DNA of 64,000 nucleotides from Amorphochlora amoebiformis (Eukaryota; Cercozoa; Chlorarachniophyceae), in NCBI GenBank assembly GCA_054601695.1, contig BAAHQB010000256.1, positions 62,001 to 126,000 of the forward strand, in the 5' to 3' direction. The translations under genes were made by a program, and so were the position numbers. The notes under the pieces were generated by a model. The model saw only the letters and a program-made list of their open reading frames with translations. It searched no databases and was not told the DNA's origin. Shown in pieces: positions 1 through 57,306 of this stretch. The stretch's first letter is position 1, and every line of letters starts with the position of its first letter.

Positions 1-15
1 TAATGTATATATTAG

Positions 16-6715
<6,700 letters not shown>

Positions 6716-7135
6716 AAGAGTGAAATTTGATCTTCACAATCCTCTTGTTAGCCATGTCAGTAGAGGCCAACCAGTGGCACCGGCACATGAATTGTCTCGA
6801 TTTTATCACAATCATTCACCGTTCATTCATAAACAATTTTTCCAGCCAGAACCCTGATTATACCACCGTTGTGGCGATATTAATGCGCACATCGATAATG
6901 TTTATCTATAAGAAGTACTATTCTGTACTAAATACTAAGTAAGTTAATTATCATTACTAATCGAATTCAATGTCTATATACGCACAAGAATGTCTCTATC
7001 GACGCTACCCACATGTTTAATTATCGTCTTAAATAAAACTCTTAGAAGCTGTGACACATATACTATGAATTCCTGGATTCTGCACTCAGTCTCTAGCTAG
7101 CTAGGTATAAATGCATCACGACAAGATCACCGAGA
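6716..7135. other. Convergent intergenic spacer between gene A and UROD
   Basis: About 420 bp of ordinary, non-microsatellite sequence lies between the TGA of gene A and the stop of UROD. It contains AATAAA-like strings (aataaaact near 7032), but I cannot assign a polyadenylation site to either gene. No open frame here looks coding. Confidence 0.5.
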
Positions 7136-7875
7136 TCACTGAATACAGCAAGCGCTCGAATTGCAAGCCTGAGAGGACATCGCAGACCCCTCCTTAATCA
7201 TTTCTTCCGAAGTCTTGTGAGTTTCGTCAATAAACACAGCCAGAGCCTCCGGATTCATCGAAGGCAGCATCCCGTGACCCAGATTTGCGATGTACCGGTA
7301 GGGTCCGAAGGCTTGAACCATCTTCCTCACTTCCCTGATGTGTAAATCGGTGAAATATTAGATTTTTAAAAGTTTCTGTTTTTGGTTTGCAGCCAAGATA
7401 GTGAGTGAGAAGAGAGATCTTTGCTTTCGCAGCGGCTCCTCTCCCTGCCTGTACGAATCTAGACTCTAATTAAAGCTCTGGCATCTATATCCCCACCCCG
7501 CTCTTCGGTCGTCTCTCTCAACCGCATTCACTCACTTCTGTGTCTCACCTTCGGATTTGGGTCTCATCTGCGTAGAGGACAGAAGGCTCAAGGTTACCCT
7601 GAAAGCTCACTTTTCCTTTCACGCGCTTGCGTGCTTCTTGGGGGTCGAGAGTCCAGTTAAGGGAGAGCACGTCGTAATCGCTGGGTGGTGGATGTATTTA
7701 GGTATTTTTTATGTCGGTTTGAAGAAGAGATGAGGGGTATGTGTGTGTTTATCTATGTTTGTGGAGATATACTGTAGTTATGGGGGTGTAAATATCTAGT
7801 CTTTTTTTGGGTAGGTATATGTATATGTATTATATGTTATACATTACATATGCATGCATATATGTTCACATATAT

Positions 7876-7909
<34 letters not shown>

Positions 7910-8094
7910 AGAGTATATAACACATATAATATATATATATATATATGTATATACATACATATATATATATATATAAATATATAATATATATATATATATA
8001 TTGATAAATATATGTATGTATGAATATATGCATACCTACATATTTATATGTTCACTACATATTTTTATACACACACGCACGCATTTCTACATGC

Positions 8095-8151
<57 letters not shown>

Positions 8152-8174
8152 CACATATATACACACATACACGT

Positions 8175-8207
<33 letters not shown>

Positions 8208-8588
8208 ACACACACTCACATAATATATAACACACACACATATATATATATACACATATATATACACACACATATATATATATACAATCTACCTATCCGC
8301 GAGCTCCTCCAGCGCCCAATCCGCGCCTCTCGCAAACACTGTCATCGGAACGACATCTACCTTACGCTCCTGTAAACCCCTCTTAACCTGAATTTCAAAT
8401 AGCTCAAAACCTCTCTCTTTTAACCTCAAAGGAATTTGGATGTAATATTGCAAATTGTAGCGAAATTAATGGTCGTATGTGTGTGTTGTGGCGGCCTCTT
8501 GGTTGGGTGGAAAAATGTGTTGGTTGGGGTTGTTGTATGTAGGAACTAGTGGAATGTTTTGGTTTGTGAATGTATATATACATAATGT

Positions 8589-8638
<50 letters not shown>

Positions 8639-8717
8639 ATGTATATAATATGTCGGCATTTCTTTAGTGTTTTGTGGTGTGGGGTGTATATACTGCTTAT
8701 ATGTTTATATATATGCG

Positions 8718-8767
<50 letters not shown>

Positions 8768-8943
8768 ATATATATGTGCACCTATACATGTATACATATA
8801 TATGTGTGCATATATAATATATACATATAAACATATGAAAATATCTATATGTAAATACGTATATTAGGTAAATTTCCCTATTGTTAGGTGTAGGTGTACA
8901 TACCCCAGTCGCAATCCTCTTCAAATATGGTAAGCTGAATATA

Positions 8944-8975
<32 letters not shown>

Positions 8976-9103
8976 CATGTATACATATATGCATATTTAT
9001 ACATCTATATTATGTATATCTATATATATGTGTATATATGTATATATGTGTATATATACGCTTGTTTACGTATGTGTATTCTACGGTATATAATTTTGTA
9101 ATT

Positions 9104-9137
<34 letters not shown>

Positions 9138-9863
9138 TTACATGTATGTATTTAAAAATAGATATAATTTATATAAATATCAATATACGATATATTTCCT
9201 ACATTCCTTTCCATTCGAGTAAGAAGGTTACCATAAAAATATATGTATATAATACATACATGAATACATATTTATATATACATATTATATATATATATAT
9301 ATATATATAATAATATATAATATATATATATATATATAATATATACATATCGATATATACATACAAATATGGAAACATTTATGTAGATATCGTGTAACCT
9401 ATTTTTGAAACCTGTATTTGGCGAAAGCTTCAGGTGTTAGATCCCCCGCCCAAGAGTCAAAAACCTCAAGCATCTGGGCTCCGGCTTCTACCTGTACATA
9501 TATATATATATTATATATATATATATTATATATATAATATGTATACATATATATATATATATATATATATCGCCCATGAGCAAAAACCTCAAGCATCTGG
9601 GCTTCGGCTTCTACCTGTACATATATGTATATATATATGTGTGTATATATATATATATATGCATATATTAGATGTAAAATATACACGTATAGCTTCTAGT
9701 ATCTGCTCGCGGCTGGACGTGTATTTTCGGGATATGTATTGCGTGATATATGTGTATATATATATTGTATATATGTAATATGTATGAAAATACAAACATA
9801 TACATTTATCTACTAGCCTAATATATCCTATTATATATATATATATACATATACATATACCTT

Positions 9864-9894
<31 letters not shown>

Positions 9895-10162
9895 TATAGA
9901 TTATATATACATGTATATAACATAAACATACATACATATATACCTGAGCGATGAGATAGTCGATAACTACCACACTTATTCGATTCATAAGCTCAATATA
10001 TATATATATATATATGTATATATCTATATACATATATATATATGTATATGTACATATACAGATATCTAAATATAATACAAACATACATTCATACATTCAT
10101 ACCTGAGCGACGAGATAGTCGATAACTACCGCACTTATTCGATTCATAAGCTCAATATATAC

Positions 10163-10207
<45 letters not shown>

Positions 10208-10509
10208 TACATATACATACCCAGATATCTAAATCCAATACATATTCATACATTCATACCTGAGCGATGAGATAGTCGATAACTACCGCACTTATTCGAT
10301 TCATAAGCTCAAGCGAGGCCTCTGGGTACCTATATAACCAAGCCTTTGCTTTATAGTAACTCTTTGCACCTTCGCCCTATTTGAAACATTCCGAGAAAAA
10401 TGAGAATCAATGAGCGCGGAATATGAGTGTGGATGACACGTGTGCGAGATAATAAATTTGAAAAAAATTTTTTAGGCGCGAAATGTGTAACCTATAGCTC
10501 ATCCAAGTC

Positions 10510-10545
<36 letters not shown>

Positions 10546-11045
10546 TACAACGTATACATCCTCATCCCATAGCTTCTCCGAGTCGAATAAATAATATATA
10601 TATATATATATATACATATATCATATGCACAACGTATACAATCGATAACCACGGAATGTGAAAAATGGATGACACGTGTGAGAGATATGATTATGGTGTA
10701 TGAGTCTATGATCGCGAAAAAAATGTGGGGTAGTAATGATAGGAGCGATGATAAGGGGATGCTAGGTATGTGTGGATGAATGCGTAGATGGGTGTCAGAT
10801 GTGTGCTTGTGGATGTATATTTGTGAGTGTAAATGTGTGTACTTATATAATATATATATGTGTATATATGTATATATATATATATTTAGGTATAGAATAT
10901 ATATATATATATATATGTATATAGAAGATATATATATATATATATATGTGTACATATATATACATATATTATATTTATATACATGTACGTAATATATATA
11001 TAAACACACACATATATACATATATATATATACATATATATATTA

Positions 11046-11121
<76 letters not shown>

Positions 11122-11142
11122 TATAATATGTATGTATGTATA

Positions 11143-11175
<33 letters not shown>

Positions 11176-12303
11176 GAACATATATATACACATCTATCTA
11201 CACATGACACAGTGATTAATTATACACACCCAAGCCTCGATTACCATACCTGTACCATGTAAGCCATTAGAGTCCACGGAGCCCCCGAAAATCCAACCAA
11301 AGGAACTTTCCCCTCTAGTCTGATCGGTTCGTTAAAAACGAAGTCAATATATGCGTTCCAACAAGACTCATACGAAGCGATATTTCGTGCCAGTGGACAA
11401 ATATGCTTGCTACCTATGTCGAGTGAGCGTAAGAGCTTCGAAGACATAGCCCAAGCGCTTGCGAACGTCGATCTCCTCTGGCTTGAGCAGGCGATTGAGA
11501 TCACTGGGCTCTACAAGAGGCTATGAACACAAAATCTCACTCAGGTTGTAAAAAATAGCCATGGGTCCGAGGATCACCTCGGGGACTACGGGTCCTTTGC
11601 CCTTGACCATCTTAACATCAAGACCCATCGCCTGGGGCACTACAAGGATGTCTGAGAATATAATGGCGGCGTCCAGATCGAATCGTCGAATGGGCTGGAG
11701 CGTTATCTATTGGCCAAGCGCGGCCGTAAAATGAGAAATCGTCAGAACCAGCGTCGATTCGATGTGGAGGGCCTATCTTACCTCGCAAGCGAGATGTGGA
11801 GTGCGACAGATGGTGAAGAAATCCGCCCTGCTCCGCACCTTGTGGTATTCAGGGAGGTAGCGGCCAGCTTGACGATGACACCAGATTGGCACTCGACTCA
11901 CAGGCTTTCCCCAAGCTGCCCGCAGTATCGTGTCATTTTTCAGTGGCGGAAAGTTGATGGGCTGCTTCTCCGCAGCCGTGGCGGGCTCGATCTTCAGGTC
12001 GTCAGCCATTCGCAAGCGACAAATACTTTCCACGTCGACTCTCCTGATATATAGTGTGGGAGTCCCTGGAGCGGGATGAGCTCCGGCGAGCCTGTCCAGG
12101 GGGTCAGGGAGGTGGACTTACGGGAGATATTGGACGATATTAGCAAGAGCGACCTTATATCCGGTAGCTCTGCGCAAGATTTTAGTATTTGATTTATTGA
12201 GTGAGAAATGGCGTTTCAGACCGGACAAGATGGAGGGGTAGATACCCGAAATGCTTTGTGGGGGAGGACTTTTGCAGGTATATCCTGTCTGACCTGCGCA
12301 CAT
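7136..12303 (-). CDS. UROD: Uroporphyrinogen decarboxylase
   Basis: The enzyme removes four acetate carboxyls from uroporphyrinogen III to give coproporphyrinogen III in haem/chlorophyll synthesis. Exons in transcription order: 12122-12303, 11782-12043, 11578-11706, 11414-11520, 11250-11319, 10260-10376, 9412-9491, 8904-8934, 8293-8387, 7549-7680, 7136-7334; all phases agree and give 467 residues. Visible hallmarks are [14 protein letters not shown] (Arg118, Arg122), [14 protein letters not shown] (Asp167), [15 protein letters not shown] (Tyr247), [59 protein letters not shown] and RYIANLGHG (His422), covering the family's substrate-binding residues. The core starts near residue 73; the preceding 72 residues are an extension (first 60 without Asp or Glu) that may be an organelle presequence. 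The start ATG at 12301-12303 is inferred from the phase match; MADDLK at 12009 is the alternative. Confidence 0.95.
9570..9618 (-). repeat. Acceptor-side stub of UROD exon 9412-9491
   Basis: A second copy of tgtacag|GTAGAAGCC... lies upstream, in transcription order, of the real exon. It includes the AG acceptor and the codons for VEA-AQMLEVF, then diverges before the exon would end and has no donor. It is one substitution away from the real exon over the shared part of the translated motif (VEAE instead of VEAG). Confidence 0.8.
9944..10154 (-). repeat. Two donor-side stubs of UROD exon 10260-10376
   Basis: Copies at 10103-10154 and 9944-9994 carry the end of the exon ([16 protein letters not shown]) and its GTAT donor, and lie downstream of the real exon in transcription order. 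They start abruptly after (TA)n with no acceptor. Only the copy at 10260-10376 continues into [19 protein letters not shown], so it is the functional exon. Confidence 0.85.
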
Positions 12304-13041
12304 TCTTATCCTGTTCACACAAACCGATTGGCGCCAGTGGCAGAAAGTCTAACAATACATGTTCTTAGTTACCTCATCGAAACTGGGAGGGTAGAGACTG
12401 CCGAGCAAGCCGTAAAAATCGGCACGCGTATGCTGAAGGACAGCTTAATCGTCAAGGTGTATGGAGGCAAACACTACTTCGCCAACAGGTGTTTTTGAAG
12501 CCGTCATGTGATCTGCTCTATCGTGATAATCAAGACCTGAGCGTGTCTGTCTAACCCCCTAGTCGAGGATTCTACCGTATTCCCGAGCCTTCGGAGCCCC
12601 TTGCCCCATCTATTGCAGCCCCCACTCCTCCCATAGCGACAATACCGCATCGACAAACGTGTTTGAGTGATGAGTCGGAAAATGAGGACAGAGTAGCGCA
12701 GCGAAAGACTGGCCCGGAGGAGGCCGGTGCACGCTGCGCATGCTCCCCCAGGAGCCCGATCATGGAAGAGGAGATAAATTCGAAGCTGAAAGTGGGCGGG
12801 AGCGCTGAGAAGGAGAGGAAGGGGGGAGAAGTTGCTTCAGTACCTGAGTCGGTGGCCGGGCTGCATAGTCGGGTGGTTGAGATGGAGGATTCGGTACGCG
12901 GGCTTGAGAACACGCTGAGGTCGGCGAACAAGTCGCTTTTAGATCTGCTGGAGAGGCAACGAGAGCTTAGCAGGGTGCATGCTTCCCTTATAGAGTCGAC
13001 TTCGAGTCTCAAACAGGTGTTGTATGTAAACTTATACGCGA

Positions 13042-13084
<43 letters not shown>

Positions 13085-13164
13085 AATATGTATTATAATA
13101 TGTGTACGTATATGTACACAAGTTTTTTCATATATGTGTATACGTATATGTATACATAATTGCA

Positions 13165-13212
<48 letters not shown>

Positions 13213-13221
13213 TATATGTAC

Positions 13222-13303
<82 letters not shown>

Positions 13304-13421
13304 ATGTGTACACCTTGATGTTTCATATATGTAGATATGTAACATACATATCAATACATAATATATATATATATATATACACATATACATATCTAAATAT
13401 ATATACATATATAATTAATAT

Positions 13422-13452
<31 letters not shown>

Positions 13453-13468
13453 ATATATATAATTGTAA

Positions 13469-13499
<31 letters not shown>

Positions 13500-14084
13500 T
13501 ATAACAAATATACATAAATATAAACATATATATATATATATACACATTACACATCCATACCCAAAAAAAAAAAAATCTACAAATATATAATAATCCAGTC
13601 ACAAAAAAACGAAAAAATCAGCCACATATATCAACAACACAGCAACTAACAACCCCTCTCAACACATTTCTTAGACCCTCCTCAAGCTTGTCGCCGTATG
13701 TATAGTCGTATTCCTAATTGCAAATATCGCGCCCGAAGCAAGCATTGGCTGGATTTCGACCGCCATCATTGGCGTATCGACAGCTCTTATCTTTGGTTCT
13801 TCCAACGCGTCGCTCTTGCAACCCTCCAAATCTACGGGGAATGGTTCACATAGAGTTGGGGAAGAGACGTGTGATACGAACGCTGGTGCCGACAAATTTA
13901 CAGGTGGGATTCTTATATTTATATATATATTTATATATATATATTAGATATGTATGTATAAATATATATATTCATACGTACATATGTTCCATAATTTTGT
14001 GTGGCAGTGCATGTATTTAGGAATCATGTGTATTTATAGGTGTGTATATATATATATTATATGTATGTATTACACATGTATATC

Positions 14085-14139
<55 letters not shown>

Positions 14140-14197
14140 TATATATATCTATATATATATATATACTACATATATACACACATGTATGAATATAAAA

Positions 14198-14238
<41 letters not shown>

Positions 14239-14456
14239 TATCTATAAAACAGTACCCTACGGATGGAGAAAACATAAATGCATATATATATATATATACA
14301 TAATTACATATTATATATAAAACAGTAAAAGTAGCCCCCAGTACGGATGGAGGAACCATGAATGCTTCGGAATTCGAAAGCACGGGATCTAGCAGAGAAA
14401 GCATCAGTGGGCGGCTCGATCGCAAAGGGGTGCTTTATCTCAACACCTCAGATTAG
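12208..14456 (+). CDS. DEP-like / coiled-coil / membrane-hairpin protein (gene C)
   Basis: Exons 12208-12488, 12563-13016, 13675-13903 and 14326-14456 join in frame to 364 residues, ending [16 protein letters not shown]. Residues about 50-102 ([32 protein letters not shown], then RGFYRI across the first junction) resemble the second half of a DEP domain, a fold that often helps attach signalling proteins to membranes. A Pro/Ala linker and an acidic SDESENEDR follow, then a probable coiled coil ([16 protein letters not shown] ... [15 protein letters not shown]). Exon 3 opens with two hydrophobic spans ([13 protein letters not shown] and [18 protein letters not shown]) separated by a short loop, suggesting a membrane hairpin. 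The first ~45 residues and the start are uncertain because they overlap the inferred first UROD exon on the other strand. Family unknown. Confidence 0.7.
13017..13674 (+). repeat. (TA)n-rich intron 2 of gene C
   Basis: The donor is gtgttgta and the acceptor is ttcttag. The body is (TA)n with TATG, GTGTGT and ACACAT interruptions plus an A-run near 13565. I see no exon in it on either strand. Confidence 0.7.
14240..14325 (+). repeat. Degenerate acceptor-side stub before the last exon of gene C
   Basis: The string tctataaaacagtaccctacggatgga at about 14239-14266 resembles the real boundary tatataaaacag|TAAAAG...CAGTACGGATGGA at 14314-14350. It shares the acceptor region and the start of the exon with an internal gap, then falls into (TA)n. 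Confidence 0.55.
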
Positions 14457-14716
14457 AATTATATCTTATCCTTGATAAGTACCAAAAAACGTTATTGGAG
14501 GATCAGATTAGAATTCTATATCTTATCCTTTGATATGTACCAAAAACCGTTATTGGAGGATCAGATTAGAATTCTATATCTTATCCTTTGATATGTACCA
14601 AAAACCGTTATTGGAGGATCAGATTAGAATTCTATATCTTATCCTTTGATATGTACCAAAAACCGTTATTGGAGGATCAGATTAGAATTCTATCTTATCC
14701 TTTGATAAGTACCAAA
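14451..14716 (+). repeat. 58-bp tandem repeat starting at the stop codon of gene C
   Basis: Five near-identical units begin with gattagaattctatatctt and end ttattggaggatca, at about 14451, 14508, 14566, 14624 and 14682; the last is partial. The first gattag contains the final Asp codon and TAG stop of gene C, so the duplicated block began inside the coding end and now forms the 3' flank. Confidence 0.85.
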
Positions 14717-15061
14717 TATTGAATCCTTCAGAAAACTGAGTCTGTACATTCATGTACATTCATGTAGTTGTATATTTTTATATTGAATTATATTACATCT
14801 AGTACCTTCTTTTATATCATCCTGATATGATATGATATATATATATATATATACATATATAATATATTATATATATATATATATATAATATTATTATCTA
14901 TATATATATACTAGATACATGTGTATATGTGTATATCTAGATATATGTGTATATAAGTTTCTAGAGTTCTAACTTAAAACGTAACAGTTCAATAGTAAAT
15001 AATGTTAATTAGTATGCTAATGTTATAAATAAATGTTATCATTTAAATTCATATTGTTACA

Positions 15062-15118
<57 letters not shown>

Positions 15119-15249
15119 ATATATATATATATATATATATACATATATGTATACATACACATATACCGGAATACAGTAGGGAACCATCTCACCTTAGGGG
15201 ATTTCCAATTATATATGTATATATATATATATATATATATGTATATCTA

Positions 15250-15285
<36 letters not shown>

Positions 15286-15524
15286 CTAGATAATATTATA
15301 TATATGTGAACATATATATATTAGTATCATTTCTACATCATGTGGATACTTGATCTAATACATATGGCTATGATCATGCATCTATACAATCGATTACTGC
15401 AATCCTACCCTCGTCTCATCTACCGTGACACCAGCGCCGGTCACGCCCATCTCTCTTCTCTGCTCTCCCTCTCTCCTCTCTCTCTCCCTCTCTTCCTCTC
15501 TCTCTCTTCCTCTTTCTCTCTCTT

Positions 15525-15582
<58 letters not shown>

Positions 15583-16204
15583 ATCTACCGTGACATAAAT
15601 TATCACAACATCTGATGTAGTTCAAGTAATGCAATATATGTGATATACCAGTCAGTATTTATATTCTAGGTAATATGCCACGTCCATAGGTTCACTCTCA
15701 GAGATCTCCAGAGATTCACACAACAATTCACACGGTTGTTTTTTGGCGATTTCCGGAAAAATCTTAACCTCTAATAATAATATTAAAATATCATATTACA
15801 CAATAACTACATATGCTCGTCGTCATTATAAACATATCTTAATACCCAATAACCGGATATATTGGTCTCTGTTAACATCGCTCGTGCTGCTCAAGGCGTC
15901 CACATATCAGGCTGAGAGACCGATCCCACGTGGTTTACAAGGTTCTATAACGTAGGCAAGCGATAAGCCCCAATCTATAATATCCCCCATCACGCCATCC
16001 CCTGAAATTTTGCGTTATATGTTCGACAGACGGCGAAAATTGGCCAAACACGTGGTCTTGCGTCAACACGGGAGATCTACTTGGCGATTCTTTGCTAAAT
16101 TTCATACGTAATCCACCCCCATTGCTTTCGATCGCCCATCGGAGGATGGAGGCTAACTTCTGAACTTGTATTCCCGCAGGGCTTGAGGCAGGCACGGTCG
16201 AGAT
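14717..16204. other. Intergenic region between genes C and D
   Basis: This stretch has ordinary AT-rich DNA, (TA)n patches (14830-14900, 15060-15150, 15220-15290) and a pyrimidine block CTCTCT at about 15455-15585. It then becomes complex, more GC-balanced sequence towards gene D, likely holding its promoter and 5' leader. No splice-consistent coding region was found. Confidence 0.5.
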
Positions 16205-37744
<21,540 letters not shown>

Positions 37745-38011
37745 CCTAACCCTTTAAAAGTACCCTATATGAAGTATCATGGAAATCTTTTTTAATTTCG
37801 CGGCCGATGCATTACACGTGTAGGGCCTCCTAGCAGAAGGTATTTTTTACCTTAACCTAACCCTTTAAAAGTACAATATATGAAGTATCATGGAAATCTT
37901 TTTTAATTTCGCGGCCGATGCATTACATTGTGATAATTGTCGTATAAACGCGCTAAGATGCAGCGTTTTATTCAAATGGTTTTTAAGGATAGTTTGCGCA
38001 TTATACACTGT

Positions 38012-38058
<47 letters not shown>

Positions 38059-38193
38059 TATATACACTTGGATTGTGTGTATTACATGGGTAGTATGATA
38101 TATTTCCGTTATATGTAAGAATAGTATATATATATATATATATACATGTATATATATATATATATATATGTATTATATGTATGTATAAATACG

Positions 38194-53210
<15,017 letters not shown>

Positions 53211-53808
53211 GCTAGACCAGATACTAGGCCGTGCTTAAGCGCACGTCTAGACGTTGCAATCACCACTATGCGATTAACCGTTCATTTAATGTGGGCTAGG
53301 CTCTTTCCAGACGTTGGAATATGATATGTATATATATATATATATATGTATGTATATATATATATACTAGATCTAGTAAAAAATACACACACACACATAT
53401 AACAACACACACACACACAATATACATATATATATATATATATATATAATCTAGATAATAGGTGTGATGATTAACTATAAGGTCATGTTTATAATATATT
53501 TTGTATACAATTTTGCGTAGTAGCTAGAGTCTAGAGAGTAGGTGAGATAGCAGGTAGGCCTTACGTAATGAAAGTATCTAATGAAACGTCCTGATATAAC
53601 TAGATTGTCTTAATTGGACTCTATCTATATCTAGTCTAAATATCTACTGGATCTAGTATTTGTTTGCTGTGATAGGTTAGTAATTAATAATAGCCGATTT
53701 GCAATAATAGCCGATTTGCAATTAAATTATTGTATTGTAGTAAATAATTTGTAACAACCTTCAGTTACCCATAGTACCGCAACTATCTATCTCATGAAAA
53801 GCTAAGAT
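53211..53808. other. Convergent spacer between PI3K and gene G
   Basis: About 600 bp of mostly complex AT-rich sequence with small (TA)n and (CA)n patches at 53330-53450 and a short direct repeat (aatagccgatttgcaa twice near 53690). It should contain the 3' ends of both convergent transcripts. No coding signal. Confidence 0.5.
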
Positions 53809-54077
53809 CTAACGCTGTGCGGCCTCCTTGATTGCATCTTTTAAGGCATCCGAAGTTAGCGCCCCTGGAGTATCACCTCCGGCAACTCTAAGCACTTGTG
53901 CGATTATAGCTTCCAAATCCTTACCTATTCGTGACAAATGTATTATACATATATATTTATGTATATGTATATATATTATTTATTTATTTGCGTATGTATT
54001 TATGTCTATTTCTATATAAATAGTGATGTATATATATATCTATATATGTTCTCAACTATATATATATATATGTGTGA

Positions 54078-54125
<48 letters not shown>

Positions 54126-54445
54126 CAAACATGTATATCCAGATATATTTATGTATTTATATACCTTCACATATTAAATTTTTTATTCCCATTTTATGAC
54201 TAACTATATATATATATATATATATGTGTATATAATAAGATCCATACAGACATACATATATATATTTATGTATATATATGCACATACTATATATATATAT
54301 ATATAATATATATATAATATATGGACTTAAGATAACAAATGTAAGTAATGTAGAGAAAATATTCACACAAGCATTAATATATATATATATATATATATAA
54401 TGTATATATATATTATATTATATTATATATATATATATTTATATT

Positions 54446-54528
<83 letters not shown>

Positions 54529-54737
54529 GTATATTATGTATATATCTATGTGAATTTAAGATGGTGAATGTAAGTAATATACAGAAAATATTCACAAGTA
54601 TTGTATCTCCAAACATATAATATAGTAAACGAAACATATACGCAAAACATATTAACACAGATTCCAGATAATTCAATATATATATATGAGATATAGCAGT
54701 AAGTTACAGAATACATTCACATCTTTTACAGATAATT

Positions 54738-54785
<48 letters not shown>

Positions 54786-54817
54786 TAGCACTAAGTCACA
54801 GAACACATTCGCAGAAT

Positions 54818-54854
<37 letters not shown>

Positions 54855-54917
54855 CAGTAATAAGTTACAGAGTATATTCACATATTTTGAAGATAATTAT
54901 TCGATATACAGAACATA

Positions 54918-54984
<67 letters not shown>

Positions 54985-55739
54985 GTAAGTATATGTACAC
55001 ACATATGAAAAAATATATATATAATATGTATATATACACATCCTTTGCAGATAACTCGATATTTTATGAGATAGGAAGTAAGTGACTGAGAAAGTGAGTG
55101 AAACCTTCGATATATTTATCAGATAGTAGCAAGTTACTCAGAAAGTCAGTGTGACCTGTTGAGAGGCGTGTAAGCAGAAATTCTTTCCTTGCAATCAAAT
55201 ATCCAGACCCCTGTAACATGTAGACATATAATATATATATATATATTGTACAATATATATATGTATATATATCTTATATATATTTATATACACTTACATA
55301 TATATATGTGTATATATATTTCATATAAATATACGTTTACATATTTGTATATCCACACACATACACACAATATTTCTAAATAAAAATACATACACACACA
55401 CACACACACGAATACATTTACACACACACACACACAACATACACGCATACATTTACACACACACACACACAACACACACGCACACCCCGCATAAATCTCA
55501 GCAACCTTATGATTCTTTCGGTAAAAAGTTTGCCACGTGCCATCTCCGGAGTGGATTTCCGTCAGTAACATCGGGACCGCTGCTACCGTAAGCTTCTCAA
55601 TCACACCCTAATCATATGAAAGTATTGTATACATATATGTCTATGTAAATCTAAAGATATCTATGTATATGTATATGTATGTATGTTCGCAATATAGTAA
55701 ATATATATATATATATATATATATATAATACATATATAT

Positions 55740-55784
<45 letters not shown>

Positions 55785-56171
55785 TACTTGCATTTGTGTA
55801 AGTTCATTAATGTTGGTATTGTATGTGTATAATTGTAGATGTAACTATGTGCGTACATATGTATGTTGTATATTTACTACATTTATTTATTGTTACATAC
55901 ACACACACACACACATATATATATATGTATACTATATAATATATATATATATGTATTTATTATATCTTTACGTATATAACTAGATGTATATGTACATTAT
56001 TGAGCCAATACATATATACACGTATAGACGTTGTGTATACACATACATACAGACATATATACATATATGCATAAACAATATAATATATACATATATATAT
56101 ATACACACACACACACACAATATATATAAATCATAAGAAACAATTCAGAAATCAAAAAGGCAACCTCACAT

Positions 56172-56202
<31 letters not shown>

Positions 56203-56206
56203 ATAT

Positions 56207-56243
<37 letters not shown>

Positions 56244-56337
56244 GATACATATAGATATATATATATATATATATATAAATCATAAGAAATAATTCCGAAA
56301 ATATCAAAAAGGCAACTATACATATATACATACATAT

Positions 56338-56383
<46 letters not shown>

Positions 56384-56386
56384 CAT

Positions 56387-56419
<33 letters not shown>

Positions 56420-56599
56420 CATATATATATAAATCATAAGAAACAATTCCGAAAATATCAAAAAGGCAACTATATATATATATATATATACATATGTAAT
56501 ATACATACACACACATATATATATGTACATACATATATGTACAAATCATAAGAAACAATTCCGAAAATATCAAAAAGGCAACTATACATATATATATAT

Positions 56600-56643
<44 letters not shown>

Positions 56644-56826
56644 TACATACACACACACACACACATATATATATATACATACATATATATATATATACAA
56701 ATCATAAGAAACAATTCCGAAAATATCAAAAAGGCAACTATACATATATATATATATATATATATAATATACCTACACACACACAATACATATATATATA
56801 TACATATACATATATATATATATATA

Positions 56827-56870
<44 letters not shown>

Positions 56871-56907
56871 CATAACAAACAATTCCGAAAATATCAAAAA
56901 GGCAACT

Positions 56908-56947
<40 letters not shown>

Positions 56948-57047
56948 CATACACACATATATATATACATATATATAAATCATAACAAAACAATTCCGAA
57001 AATATCAAAAAGGCAACTATACATATATATATATATAATATACATAC

Positions 57048-57080
<33 letters not shown>

Positions 57081-57156
57081 CAAATCATAACAAACAATTC
57101 CGAAAATATCAAAAAGGCAACTATACATATATATATATATATAATATACATACATA

Positions 57157-57192
<36 letters not shown>

Positions 57193-57267
57193 CAAATCAT
57201 AACAAACAATTCCGAAAATATCAAAAAGGCAACTATACATATATATATATATATATAATATACATAC

Positions 57268-57306
<39 letters not shown>

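Noticed and set aside
9589-9795. Segment reading [18 protein letters not shown] on the minus strand as an extra UROD exon
   Set aside because: It does not match the UROD family at this position, and the flanking exons already join in phase without it.
15340-15615. Gene with a Ser/Leu-rich end between C and D
   Set aside because: The open frame depends on a CT microsatellite and has no splice or family support.
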